Assembly: GCA_910593695.2 (NCBI GenBank)
Contig: OU343056.1
Span: 55,878,749-55,942,748 of the forward strand
DNA: 64,000 nucleotides
Direction: 5' to 3'
Source: Ocypus olens
Lineage: Eukaryota; Arthropoda; Insecta; Coleoptera; Staphylinidae
Part shown: piece after piece, positions 22,404-29,000 of the stretch
How the letters are laid out: the number at the start of each line of letters is the position of its first letter
Numbering within the stretch: the stretch's first letter is position 1
Made by a program: the position numbers and the translations under genes
The notes under the pieces: model-generated
What the model was told of the DNA's origin: nothing
Database searches by the model: none
Seen by the model: the letters and a program-made list of their open reading frames with translations, nothing else

Positions 22404-24179
22404 CGCTGTGTGCGCTGTATCTCAAAAACTAATAAAGCAATTAATATGAAACTTTGAACATACGTCTTATTTGATAATCTGAAGAACTGAAAAGCTTTTG
22501 GTAAAATTCCATACACCGAAAGTGGGCGTTTACCTTAACTGTTTTTTGTTTTTTTCCAATATTTTCTTAAATATGAAAAATATCACAAAAATATTTAAGC
22601 AAATATTGAAGACAATAGAGAAATGATCGTCTTTGGTTTAAAAATATTTTTCATAAAATCATTGTTATTCGAGAAAAAAATGTATTATTTTATTTTTTTC
22701 ATTTTTGGTATATAATTATGAAACACTAATACTTACAGCAAATTTATGTTAATAATAATTGTAGAGAATGCCAAAATGAAGAATTTATGAAAAATAAGTT
22801 TTTGTCAAAATCTCTTTAGTTTTTGAGTAAACTGAGTTTTTGAATTTGAAGTATAATTTTTCCATCTTTCATAATTTTGACGTTTTAAACGTCACTTTCA
22901 TATATATAAATTCACAATATAAATGATTCCATCAAGTCGGAGAAAGTAACACACCATTTTTTTTTTTTGGTGGAGTAGATTAAAATTATAATATTCACAT
23001 AAATTCTTTTCTTCTTCAAAATATGAGACGGGGATTGTATGCTAAGCAGCGGCGGCTCGTGAATTTCCGTAGGTGAGGCAAAGACAAAGATGCCTCACGT
23101 GCTGCACTACTTACTCCAATAAAGGAAGCAAATATTCCGTTGCTGTTTTGGTCAAATTTTCTTCCGTTGTCTCACGAGCCGCCGCTGATGGTAAGCGGCT
23201 CTACCATCAAAATGTTCCGCGAGCCGCCACTGATGCAGCATTCGGTGCACCGCGCAATCATTTTATTTCGTACACTTAATTGCCACCTTTTTGTTATCTG
23301 TATCGACTATAATCTAGTTCGTGACTGTAACGTTGGGTTGTCGATTGTTATTCTTATTTGTTGTTAGGCAACAGTTGTTTATTGTGGTTGGATAGGACGA
23401 TTTCTGCTTGAATGTCGTTTTATGGAATTTCATATATTTGTGGATAGTTTTGTATTCAACCGTGTGTAAAATAATGTAATTCTGTTTTTACTTTCTCCGT
23501 ACACACGGAAAGTATTGCGATCGTGAAAATTAAAAAAAAAACATTTTTTTAACGGAAATATCCGTTTTGAAATCGTTAAAAATGATTGTAACAATTTTTG
23601 GATATTTGAAAGTATTATCGTATATTATTTACCAATATCAAATTCCAGTGTCTGAGAGAAATAATTTATAAATATGATACACATTTGGGGATGTAAATTG
23701 GACCCTTGTGAGATATAAGATGTTGGAATATACGGTTTGAACAGATTGTATTTAATTTTTAAAAATTACTTTCTCTCAGTTTAAAACAAATTTAATAATG
23801 CTGTACACAGACCGTAATTTTCCAGTTTTTTTTTAGGAATATAGAATGGTTAACAGAATAAAATGCTTTGCCGAAATCCATATAGATGGCATGAACTTTA
23901 GCATTTTTCTCAAGAACAATATGTATATAATCTGTGTAAATCAATTATTTTTTACATATTTTAATGTAGTTACTACGTTTTTTTTTTTTGAGGTGAATCC
24001 GGGAATAAATTGCCGTGTTGACATTCGATTAAAAACTAGACACTTTTAATTAATTTTACTGTTCCGCAAATATTTAAACTAATTGCCGATTTATAATTTA
24101 CTTACGTGAAAAAGATTTTGGAAAATATATTGGCCTTCTTTTTCGGATTCTCGACCGTAAGCTGAACACCGGGATCCAT
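523..24179 (-). CDS. ABCC-subfamily ABC transporter, MRP4-like (complete gene, 15 coding exons)
   Basis: An ATP-driven exporter of organic anions and conjugates in the plasma membrane (family knowledge). Coding exons, in order on the minus strand: 24179-24106, 16191-15946, 13191-12978, 11016-10791, 10688-9625, 9567-9418, 3754-3567, 3507-3045, 2990-2840, 2009-1779, 1725-1543, 1487-1378, 1321-1076, 1025-865, 814-523. Every junction has AG/GT signals and matching phase. The lengths sum to 3999 nt, giving 1332 aa and a TAG stop, the usual MRP4 size with no TMD0. Layout: N-terminal region 1-107, TMD1 about 107-370, NBD1 about 420-610, TMD2 about 690-1060, NBD2 about 1080-1320. Both NBDs keep their ATP-binding motifs. 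The introns carry many transposons, but no exon is broken. An AATAAA on the minus strand (477-482) lies about 40 nt past the stop. Single-copy status and substrate cannot be told from this window. Confidence 0.93.
2462..2579. mobile_element. Short hairpin element (MITE-like), ABCC intron 9
   Basis: The sequence from CGAAAGTAGCCTGAATATATG to its imperfect reverse complement makes arms of about 36 bp around a loop that itself contains an inverted AACTCTG/CAGAGTT pair. One arm recurs at about 2108-2152 in the same intron. The loop motif (ATTAAGTCTTA then ACTACAG) and the CAACCTGTTCG motif recur at 59046-59110, so this is a dispersed family. Confidence 0.7.
2583..2730. repeat. Dispersed repeat, copy 1 (second copy at 6855-7003)
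   Basis: The segment starting CCATAGGAATATTCCGCTG and ending GGTTATGGCCTGT is about 90% alike to 6855-7003. In the second copy one plus frame stays open for about 70 codons (6878-7093), but I recognise no domain. It is a fragment of an unidentified dispersed element. Confidence 0.65.
3755..4302. other. Intron sequence without recognisable content
   Basis: This is the first part of the 5.66 kb ABCC intron between exons 6 and 7. I see only AT-rich sequence, with no ORF or repeat that I recognise. Confidence 0.5.
4303..4555. repeat. Triplicated segment, two direct copies and one inverted
   Basis: A segment of about 55 bp beginning CAGACATCAGC and running through GTTTAGTTTGGTGAAAG occurs at about 4306-4362 and again at about 4429-4482. 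It then occurs inverted at 4501-4555, so copies 2 and 3 make a hairpin with a loop of about 20 nt. The inverted copy forms the 3' end of the minus-strand coding-like segment next to it. Confidence 0.7.
4556..4885 (-). pseudogene. Orphan coding-like segment, unknown product
   Basis: On the minus strand a frame stays open for about 110 codons from about 4885. It contains HSRRVHAFKPAFNVTVKPSD, then a lysine-rich stretch (KIKKKCKSNKNRK), then IRFQHEIYQDLKAMLHIYND. Codon use and composition look protein-like, unlike the flanking AT-rich intron. There is no credible start or splice pair, the frame runs into the triplicated repeat, and I do not recognise the family. It may be an exon or gene fragment captured by a mobile element or retrocopied. 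It lies on the same strand as ABCC but fits no ABCC domain. Confidence 0.4.
4941..6605 (+). mobile_element. Mariner/Tc-like element with inverted repeats of about 350 bp
   Basis: The left arm (4941-5283) and right arm (6234-6605) are inverted copies, both carrying an AAAACGGAACAT block near the end. TA dinucleotides flank both ends. Between them, at about 5301-5515 on the plus strand, lies a transposase N-terminal remnant including TIQRLVHKLETTG, the helix-turn-helix type seen in insect IS630/Tc1/mariner proteins. The DDE region is missing, so the element is dead. It was later interrupted by another insertion (5518-6163). Confidence 0.75.
5518..6163. mobile_element. Nested AT-rich element with CCCTAGTAG-type inverted ends
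   Basis: The left end reads CCCTAGTAGCACC and the right end is its near reverse complement GTACTACTAGGG. The similarity extends about 45 bp inward as AATATTT-rich arms. It interrupts the transposase remnant of the surrounding element just after codons reading YDCLK. No coding capacity; the target duplication is not clear. Confidence 0.55.
6855..7096 (+). repeat. Dispersed repeat, copy 2, with short open frame
   Basis: This is the homologue of 2583-2730. The plus frame 6878-7093 reads through FSEFEADPTASYATFFYK and ends at TAG. It has no recognised domain. It is probably a piece of a transposon ORF, since the same frame in copy 1 is disrupted. Confidence 0.45.
7226..8177. mobile_element. Foldback element, 952 bp near-complete palindrome, TA-flanked
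   Basis: The sequence CCGGGTGACCCAGGGATCTG at the left end pairs with its reverse complement at the right end. The two halves (about 470 bp each, centre about 7705) are inverted copies at roughly 90% identity. TA flanks both ends (7224-7225 and 8178-8179). Inside each arm are ACAGGGTGTC-type motifs resembling ends of Tc1/mariner elements, so it may be a composite. No ORF. Confidence 0.85.
8490..9176 (-). mobile_element. DNA transposon with DDE_Tnp_4-like transposase fragment
   Basis: Inverted arms of about 130 bp (8490-8618 and 9046-9176) enclose a minus-strand open frame (9138-8671, 155 codons). Its inner part contains AIAYVDGTYSYIEKSGNF and later VAPDGFILSIQDPY followed by NNDAA. I recognise this as the DDE endonuclease of PIF/ISL2EU-like (DDE_Tnp_4) transposases: VDGTY holds the first catalytic Asp. 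The first 24 codons are inverted-repeat sequence and the protein is far shorter than an intact transposase, so it is a deletion derivative. It lies in the 5.66 kb ABCC intron, on the same strand. Confidence 0.65.
9177..9417. other. Intron sequence, nothing recognised
   Basis: Unremarkable sequence between the DDE_Tnp_4-like element and ABCC exon 6, apart from a short GCGCGTGGTTGGCGCGCG inverted motif near 9201-9220. Confidence 0.4.
9625..10688 (-). CDS. ABCC exon 5: end of TMD1 and all of NBD1
   Basis: This is the longest exon (1064 nt). It begins in the TMD1 helices (AYLGKLMSTVRSK) and includes the KIMNEIISGIQVIKMYAWE loop typical of ABCC proteins. It then encodes the whole first nucleotide-binding domain: Walker A GPVGAGKSS (about residue 445), signature VSLSGGQ (about 534), Walker B IYMLDDP (about 555) with Asp at the usual catalytic Glu position (normal for ABCC NBD1), and the H-loop VTHQ (about 591). 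All motifs are intact. Confidence 0.95.
11421..12782 (-). mobile_element. Mariner-like element (1362 bp), TA-flanked, nested in a hAT
   Basis: Inverted termini of about 60 bp begin TGTTCATTAAAAAAAAACC on the left and end with the reverse complement on the right. TA flanks both ends (11419-11420 and 12783-12784). The internal minus-strand transposase is broken (next entry). Its position inside the hAT-like element shows that it is the younger of the two. Confidence 0.85.
11570..12620 (-). pseudogene. Decayed mariner-like transposase
   Basis: Minus-strand fragments occur in order. The N-terminal helix-turn-helix piece (about 12590-12352) contains TGSTLRKPGSGRPVKRTQD. The first-Asp region (about 12200-12030) contains DEAWFYKDGYINSR and LVGPIFFE. 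The C-terminal piece (11570-11791) contains DFFLWPYLKNCIY. Frames change between pieces, and the stretch around the last catalytic residues (the usual SPDLTP block) is deleted at about 11780-11790, where ARIPRR runs straight into FFLW. The protein cannot be functional. Confidence 0.8.
13498..15184 (+). mobile_element. DD41D mariner-like transposon with TIRs of about 180 bp
   Basis: The termini CAGCGTGTCCCAAATTTGAG and its reverse complement lie at the two ends. The inverted repeats extend about 180 bp inward (13498-13680 and 15005-15184). TA flanks are at 13496-13497 and 15185-15186. It encodes one near-intact transposase (next entry), so it was active relatively recently. Confidence 0.9.
13903..15000 (+). 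pseudogene. Near-intact DD41D transposase with one in-frame stop
   Basis: From ATG at 13903 to TAA at 15000 the frame covers 366 codons and is interrupted only by TAG at 14005-14007 (codon 35). It has an N-terminal helix-turn-helix region and a DDE domain: first Asp in FSDESTFML, second in WFQQDGAPPH, third in SPDLTPMDFF. I count 41 residues between the second and third Asp, which identifies the DD41D branch of the IS630/Tc1/mariner group. If translation starts at the ATG at 14182, a product of 272 aa with all catalytic residues but without the full DNA-binding region could be made. It cuts and pastes its own element at TA sites (family knowledge). Confidence 0.9.
16320..16787 (+). mobile_element. 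LINE 3' end (jockey/CR1-like) with (AAAT)n tail
   Basis: A plus frame at about 16405-16567 ends in TAA and includes YYAIKFCNALPQKIK and then KSILTQNAFHSWDEFL. This is the pattern of the extreme C-terminus of insect jockey/CR1-type ORF2 proteins. About 190 bp of AT-rich 3' UTR follows, then an AAATAAATAAAT tail (about 16758-16781). Only the last few hundred bp are present (5' truncation, typical for LINEs). It lies in ABCC intron 1. Confidence 0.65.
16917..16989 (+). tRNA. tRNA-Lys (anticodon TTT)
   Basis: A 73 nt cloverleaf starts GCCCGGGTAGCTCAGTCGG, with A box TAGCTCAGTCGG, anticodon loop CTTTTAA and B box GGTTCAAGTCC. It is near-identical to insect tRNA-Lys(UUU). One acceptor-stem pair differs from its two siblings (CTCGGGC against CCCGGGC), giving a G-T pair. 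A TTTT Pol III terminator follows at about 16996. Confidence 0.97.
17355..17440. repeat. Solo terminal module related to the 47991-49290 element
   Basis: It contains GATGGTTGCGACCGTTACTA followed by TGGTAATTCATTA, the inverted-repeat sequence of the element at 47991-49290. The downstream TTATTCAGTGATT part also matches 61416-61515. Confidence 0.6.
17839..17911 (-). tRNA. tRNA-Lys (anticodon TTT), inverted copy
   Basis: This is the reverse complement of the same 73 nt gene, with a perfectly paired acceptor stem (GCCCGGG/CCCGGGC). Its 5' flank (CAGACTTTACGTGA, then GTACTCAA) is shared with the copy at 16917, and a TTTTT terminator follows in its 3' flank, showing that flanks were duplicated with the gene. 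Confidence 0.97.
17949..18079. mobile_element. hAT-like MITE, 131 bp, with 8 bp target duplication
   Basis: The termini are CAGTGACGGCTCGCGGG and CCGCCGAGAGCCCTCACTG. Flanks TTGTTGAC (17941-17948) and CTGTTGAC (18080-18087) differ at one base. The interior is largely palindromic (CCGAGGTAGCAG...CTGCTACCTCGG). Same family as the element at 11183-12886. Confidence 0.85.
18418..18456. repeat. (AAT)n/(AT)n microsatellite
   Basis: About ten ATA/AAT trinucleotides followed by a short AT run. Confidence 0.9.
18565..18637 (+). tRNA. tRNA-Lys (anticodon TTT), third copy
   Basis: The 73 nt sequence is identical to the inverted copy. It is preceded by AAGTACTCAA and followed by GGTCCTTTTT, so the terminator and the short conserved flank are kept. 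All three genes lie inside the first intron of the ABCC gene. Confidence 0.97.
18640..19007. other. Intron sequence without recognised genes
   Basis: AT-rich sequence between the third tRNA-Lys and the first dispersed-repeat copy. I see no ORF or repeat that I can support. Confidence 0.4.
19008..19761 (+). mobile_element. Dispersed repeat family R1, copy 1 (about 750 bp)
   Basis: It starts TTTTTACTTTCTCC and ends GTCGGAGAAAGTAACATGAT plus GGACACATCACCATTTTT. Shared internal landmarks with the other copies are GAAATATCCGTTTTGGGG, a GT-rich tract, GTATCTC(A)AAAACTAATA, and a perfect palindrome GACGTTTTAAACGTC (19621-19635). The ACTTTCTCCG/CGGAGAAAGT termini are short inverted repeats. Non-coding, class uncertain. 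Confidence 0.8.
19762..21247. repeat. AT-rich intron with repeat fragments
   Basis: At 19862-20070 there is a segment beginning ACCGGGTGTACCATTAAACC that has the look of a transposon or LINE terminal region, with no coding sequence. At 20769-20905 an inverted pair (GAAGCGGCAATACCGCCTA and its reverse complement) bounds about 137 bp. I see nothing else. Confidence 0.4.
21248..22190. repeat. Degenerate tandem repeat, six to seven units of about 135-170 bp
   Basis: The landmark GCTTACAAGAAAAATTATAA and variants recur at about 21248, 21409, 21545, 21717, 21869, 22023 and 22169. Each is followed by AAGGGTTTTTCCTGAAATTA-type sequence and CTTCTAAAATGTTTGA. The units are diverged and of unequal length. 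The array abuts R1 copy 2. Confidence 0.75.
22203..22960 (+). mobile_element. Dispersed repeat family R1, copy 2
   Basis: It has the same landmarks as copy 1, including the palindrome GACGTTTTAAACGTC at 22879-22893 and end CGGAGAAAGTAAC. The GT-rich tract has expanded into a pure (GT)n microsatellite at about 22356-22402. Confidence 0.8.
23047..23187. mobile_element. hAT-like MITE, 141 bp
   Basis: Termini are CAGCGGCGGCTCGTGA and TCACGAGCCGCCGCTG. The 8 bp flanks ATGCTAAG (23039-23046) and ATGGTAAG (23188-23195) match at seven positions. A further terminus-like GCGAGCCGCCACTG at about 23219-23232 suggests a second, partial copy beside it. Confidence 0.85.
23485..24105. other. R1-like left end and unrecognised sequence beside ABCC exon 1
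   Basis: Positions 23485-23590 match the left end of R1 (TTTTTACTTTCTCCG, AAAGTATTGCGATCGTG, GAAATATCCGTTTTG). From 23591 to exon 1 I recognise nothing. An R1-like right end (TCAAATCGGAGAAAGTTACC) lies at 24551-24570, on the other side of exon 1. Confidence 0.5.
24106..24179 (-). CDS. First coding exon of the ABCC transporter
   Basis: The exon encodes MDPGVQLTVENPKKKANIF and continues to SKIFF, ending AC|GTAAG. Joined in phase to exon 2 (starting T|TGG, 8 kb away), it gives the FFTWMIRLFRKG stretch that matches the conserved N-terminal block of short MRPs. It is the only ATG-led segment I found upstream that fits in frame and in family. It lies between sequences resembling the two ends of the dispersed repeat described below (23487-23590 and 24541-24570). 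Confidence 0.85.
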
Positions 24180-24300
24180 ATTGATCCGGGATGTTAATCC
24201 GTTTTTTTTCTTTCTCTCTAAATGCTCTCTTAACGAAAAAATTACGTGAACTGTTACAACGGGAACAACACATGTAATCTGTTCACGGCCTAATCATTTT

Positions 24301-24308
24301 ATTTTATA
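24301..24308 (-). promoter_or_regulatory. Possible TATA box of the ABCC gene
   Basis: TATAAAAT on the minus strand lies about 122 nt upstream of the start codon, so transcription could begin near 24275 with a 5' UTR of about 95 nt. Position and match are good, but TATA-like words are common in AT-rich DNA. Confidence 0.35.
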
Positions 24309-24577
24309 CTCGTAATTGCCACTCATTTCTTATCTTTATTCGAGGTACAGATATGCACTCTCCAGTACTCCACATTCTACTATTTATGTAATAATTAGAT
24401 GGCTCATTCTTTATTGAGAAACTATACGTTAAAAAAAAATATCATCCAATCATTTTGAATTGGACAAAAAAATGATCTTTCGAATTGTAGGTTTATAGTA
24501 CTTTTGATATTCCCGGTACACTGTCTCTACAAGACCTCCGCCCTGTATTATCAAATCGGAGAAAGTTACCTTTGTAA

Positions 24578-24785
24578 GTTTCGCATGAATCAAGCAGAGA
24601 TCAGTAATAAGTTTTTAAATTTTTGGTTTTTTTTATCAGCGTGACTGGTATTCACATATTTAAGTGCACATAGGGTACAAAGTAATTTCAATTTAGACAA
24701 ATAAAAATGGTAATTAATACCCGTCACACTGATTAGAAAAATAAAAAAATAAACAATATTGACCTCTGCTTGATTCATGAGAAAC
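24578..24785. mobile_element. Hairpin element in the ABCC-attacin intergenic region
   Basis: GTTTCGCATGAATCAAGCAG at 24578 pairs with its reverse complement ending at 24785. The two halves are inverted copies along most of the 208 bp. It ends 30 bp before the attacin kappaB site. No ORF. Confidence 0.8.
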
Positions 24786-24814
24786 TTTCCCGCTCACAAA
24801 TTGATTTGTACGTT

Positions 24815-24824
24815 GGGAATTTCC
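24815..24824 (+). promoter_or_regulatory. kappaB (Relish/Rel-type) site of the attacin promoter
   Basis: GGGAATTTCC is a perfect palindromic kappaB consensus, 16 bp upstream of the TATA box and 100 bp before the attacin start codon. This is the normal place for Imd/Toll-responsive sites in insect antimicrobial peptide genes. A weaker GGGAAAGTTTC is present in reverse at about 24782-24792. Confidence 0.8.
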
Positions 24825-24839
24825 TCACCACACTTGCAC

Positions 24840-24847
24840 TATATAAG
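24840..24847 (+). promoter_or_regulatory. TATA box of the attacin gene
   Basis: TATATAAG lies 75 bp upstream of the start codon. It predicts a start of transcription near 24870 and a 5' UTR of about 45 nt ending in CAAAATG. Confidence 0.75.
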
Positions 24848-24914
24848 ATCGAGGAACATTTCACAGAGCACATTCCATCCACCACCGCAAAGTAACAAAT
24901 CAATAAAATACAAA

Positions 24915-25567
24915 ATGTTTAAAGTTGCAATAATAACGGTTGCTTGTTTGGCATCCGCATTAGCCTATCCATTAAACGCTGAAGATATTTTCGAAGGACA
25001 ACCAATTGAAGAAATTAAGCAACATCGTATCAGAAGGTAAGTTAATAAATTTCTCGCTTGTATTATTACACAACATCGTTTATCTTTGAGTAAATGTTTA
25101 ATTTTAAATTACACAATAATTATTTTTCTTACAGAGAAACCGATTACGGAGTTGGAGCTCATGGCGGATATATTTTACACAAGCAGACATTATTAAACAA
25201 CGACAGGCATGCAGCCGTTGGTTCCATTTTTGCAGAGCGACAATTTGCGCCGAAAGGACCGTTAACGACGGGAAATCGAGTTGATTACACTTACAAGCCA
25301 TCAGGTAAGATTAATCATTAGTAATTTTAATCTTTACTTAACAATTTTTTTATTTGCATTTCAGACAGCACTTTTTCGCTCGGTACAAAAAATACCAGAG
25401 GCCAAGGCACCGATCTTTCCGCGTCTGGCCAATACAACTTCTTCAAATCTCAGGATGGAAAAGCCAGAGTTGGAGCCTACGGTGAATACAACAGGCATTT
25501 CCACGGACCCGGAGGAACTCAACATCCTCAATGGGAAGCTGGTGTTCGTGGTAGCATTGATATTTAA
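24915..25567 (+). CDS. Attacin-family antimicrobial peptide (three exons, 164 aa)
   Basis: Secreted glycine-rich antibacterial protein of the humoral immune response (family knowledge). Exons 24915-25036, 25135-25304 and 25365-25567 have consensus GT/AG junctions and total 495 nt. Residues 1-18 (MFKVAIITVACLASALAY) form a signal peptide. A short acidic propeptide ends in the dibasic furin-type site RIRR at 38-41. The mature part contains the attacin C-type region with GQGTDLSASGQYNFF, VGAYGEYNRHF and a terminal GVRGSIDI. The length is short compared with fly attacins but usual for beetle ones. An AATAAA is at about 25575. The promoter has a kappaB site and a TATA box, so induction by Rel factors is expected. 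The gene is complete, without lesions, and divergent to the ABCC gene with 735 bp between start codons. Confidence 0.93.
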
Positions 25568-25759
25568 ATTGTAAATAAATACTGTAACCAATGTTCCTTA
25601 TTATATTTATGATTATTCTAAAATAAACTATTATTTTACTTTACTAATATAATTTGAAACGAGAACGAACATTAGAATTTGAAATAAATTCATAATTTTG
25701 TGTATCGTCCGATCATGCAAATCGCCCAATGAACGTTTTAAATTTAAGTATAAATGTAC

Positions 25760-26049
25760 ATAACTATTATACCATCAAATTGGAAAAGGTAACATGATTG
25801 CCACATCACCATTTTGAAATCGCCTCCTGGAAACTAAAAACACTTATTTTTGAAAAAGACGAAATTGAAAAATTTAAACAGCAACTTAAAATCAATACAC
25901 CCGATTTTTCGATTCAAATCCAAAGGATTTAGACAGTTTTCCGCATCACCTTAACCGAAGAGTTTAATAACAAACTTTTCGGTTGGAGGTACTGTCTTTC
26001 GACTGTAAATTTATGAACATTAAATATTTGTGAAAAAAAAAGAAAAATT
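25760..26049. other. Boundary between R1-type tail and satellite
   Basis: Positions 25772-25816 match the R1 right end (CATCAAATTGGAAAAGGTAA, then CACATCACCATTTTGA). About 230 bp of unique sequence follow before homology to the satellite monomer begins at about 26050 (ATCAACTTTCTTAATAATCA). Confidence 0.6.
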
Positions 26050-29000
26050 AAAGGCAAAAATCAACTTTCTTAATAATCATCGTAGACCGTTATGTAATAC
26101 CTTTTTCTTCATCAGAAGAACGAGATGAAACGATTGACGTTAAAAATTTTCATCCAGAGAAAATTGCAAAAGAGTTAGCTAGTCACCATGAAATTTTTTG
26201 AAAAAAGTCGATTTTTTCAAACTTTGAACGGCTGTAGCGGCCGAACGAAGAATCCAATTTGATCGCGGATTGCAAATCTGTGTTCCTCGTGTGTCAATTA
26301 GTCGGATTTGATTAAAATTGGCAATTTTTTATTTTTGACAAAAACCCGAAATTTTATCCAAGGGTCCCCCCTTCTTACTTTTTAACAAAAATTGCACTAA
26401 AAATGATTTTATGAAGAAACCACAGGTTGGATCCCCGGTTTCTATGAATCACTGGAAAGATCGCTTCAAGACGCTTCAGAAAATGTACTTTCGTAAGAAC
26501 AAATGTCAATTTTAAAGCCGTGACGCTTCAGCAAAAAAACTCGAAATGGAAAAAATCGAAAAAATCAACTTTCTTAATAATCATCGTAGACGCTTGTGTT
26601 TTACCTATTTTTTCATCAGAAGAACGAGATAAAACGATTGCCGTTAAAAAATTTCATCCAGAGAAAATTGCAAAAAAGTTAGCTAGTCACCATGAATTTT
26701 TTTGAAAAAAGTCGATTTTTTCAAACTTTGAACGGCTGTAGCGGCCGAACGAAGAGTCCAATTTGATCGCGGATTGCAAATCTGTGTTCCTCGTGTGTCA
26801 ATTAGTCGGATTTGATTAAAATTGGCAATTTTTTATTTTTGACAAAAACTCGAAATTTTATCCAAGGGTCCCCCCTTCTTACTTTTTAACAAAAATTGCA
26901 CTAAAAATGATTTTATGAAGAAACCACTGGTTGGATCCCCGGTTTCTATGCATCACTGGAAAGATCGCCTCAAGACGCTTCAGAAAATGTACTTTCGCAA
27001 GAACAAATGTCAATTTTAAAGCCGTGACGCTTCAGCAAAAAAACTCGAAAATGGAAAAAATCGAAAAAATCAACTTTCTTAATAATCATCGTAGACGCTT
27101 GTGTTTTACCTATTTTTTCATCAGAAGAACGAGATAAAACGATTGCCGTTAAAAAATTTCATCCAGAGAAAATTGCAAAAAAGTTAGCTAGTCACCATGA
27201 AATTTTTTGAAAAAAGTCGATTTTTTCAAAGTTTGATGGGCTGTAGCGGCCGAACGAAGAATCCAATTTGATCGCGGATTGCAAATCTGTGTTCCTCGTG
27301 TGTCAATTAGTCGGATTTGATTAAAATTGGCAATTTTTTATTTTTGACAAAAACCCGAAATTTTATCCAAGGGTCCCCCCTTCTTACTTTTTAACAAAAA
27401 TTGCACTAAAAATGATTTTATGAAGAAACCACTGGTTGGATCCCCGGTTTCTATGCATCACTGGAAAGATCGCCTCAAGACGCTTCAGAAAATGTACTTT
27501 CGCAAGAACAAATGTCAATTTTAAAGCCGTGACGCTTCAGCAAAAAAACTCGAAATGGAAAAAATCGAAAAAATCAACTTTCTTAATAATCATCGTAGAC
27601 GCTTGTGTTTTACCTATTTTTTCATCAGAAGAACGAGATAAAACGATTGCCGTTAAAAAATTTCATCCAGAGAAAATTGCAAAAAAGTTAGCTAGTCACC
27701 ATGAAATTTTTTGAAAAAAGTCGATTTTTTCAAACTTTGAACGGCTGTAGCGGCCGAACGAAGAATCCAATTTGATCGCGGATTGCAAATCTGTGTTCCT
27801 CGTGTGTCAATTAGTAGGATTTGATTAAAATTGGCAATTTTTTATTTTTGACAAAAACCCGAAATTTTATCCAAGGGTCCCCCCTTCTTACTTTTTAACA
27901 AAAATTGCATTAAAAATGATTTCCTGAAGAAACCACTGGTTGGATCCCCGGTTTCTATGCATCACTGGAAAGATCGCTTCAAGACGCTTCAGAAAATGTA
28001 CTTTCGCAAGAACAAATGTTAATTTTAAAGCCGTGACGCTTCAGCAAAAAAACTCGAAAATGGAAAAAATCGAAAAAATCAACTTTCTTAATAATCATCG
28101 TAGACGCTTGTGTTTTACCTATTTTTTCATCAGAACAACGAGATAAAACGATTGCCGTTAAAAAATTTCATCCAGAGAAAATTGCAAAAAAGTTAGCTAG
28201 TCACCATGAATTTTTTTGAAAAAAGTCGATTTTTTCAAACTTTGAACGGCTGTAGCGGCCGAACGAAGAATCCAATTTGATCGCGGATTGCAAATCTGTG
28301 TTTCTCGTGTGTCAATTAGTCGGATTTGATTAAAATGGGCATTTTTTAATTTTTGACAAAAACCCGAAATTTTATCCAAGGGTCCCCCCTTCTTACTTTT
28401 TAACAAAAATTGCACTAAAAATGATTTTATGAAGAAACCACTGGTTGGATCCCCGGTTTCTATGCATCACTGGAAAGATCGCTTCAAGACGCTTCAGAAA
28501 ATGTACTTTCGCAAGAACAAATGTCAATTTTAAAGCCGTGACGCTTCAGCAAAAAAACTCGAAAATGGAAAAAATCGAAAAAATCAACTTTCTTAATAAT
28601 CATCGTAGACGCTTGTGTTTTACCTATTTTTTCATCAGAAGAACGAGATAAAACGATTGCCGTTAAAAAATTTCATCCAGAGAAAATTGCAAAAAAGTTA
28701 GCTAGTCACCATGAATTTTTTTGAAAAAAGTCGATTTTTTCAAACTTTGAACGGCTGTAGCGGCCGAACGAAGAATCCAATTTGATCGCGGATTGCAAAT
28801 CTGTGTTCCTCGTGTGTCAATTAGTCGGATTTGATTAAAATTGGCAATTTTTTATTTTTGACAAAAACCCGAAATTTTATCCAAGGGTCCCCCCTTCTTA
28901 CTTTTTAACAAAAATTGCACTAAAAATGATTTTATGAAGAAACCACTGGTTGGATCCCCGGTTTCTATGCATCACTGGAAAGATCGCCTCAAGACGCTTC

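Noticed and set aside
22138..22516. Open frames with long HT or CV runs
   Set aside because: They translate the (GT)n microsatellite within an R1 copy.
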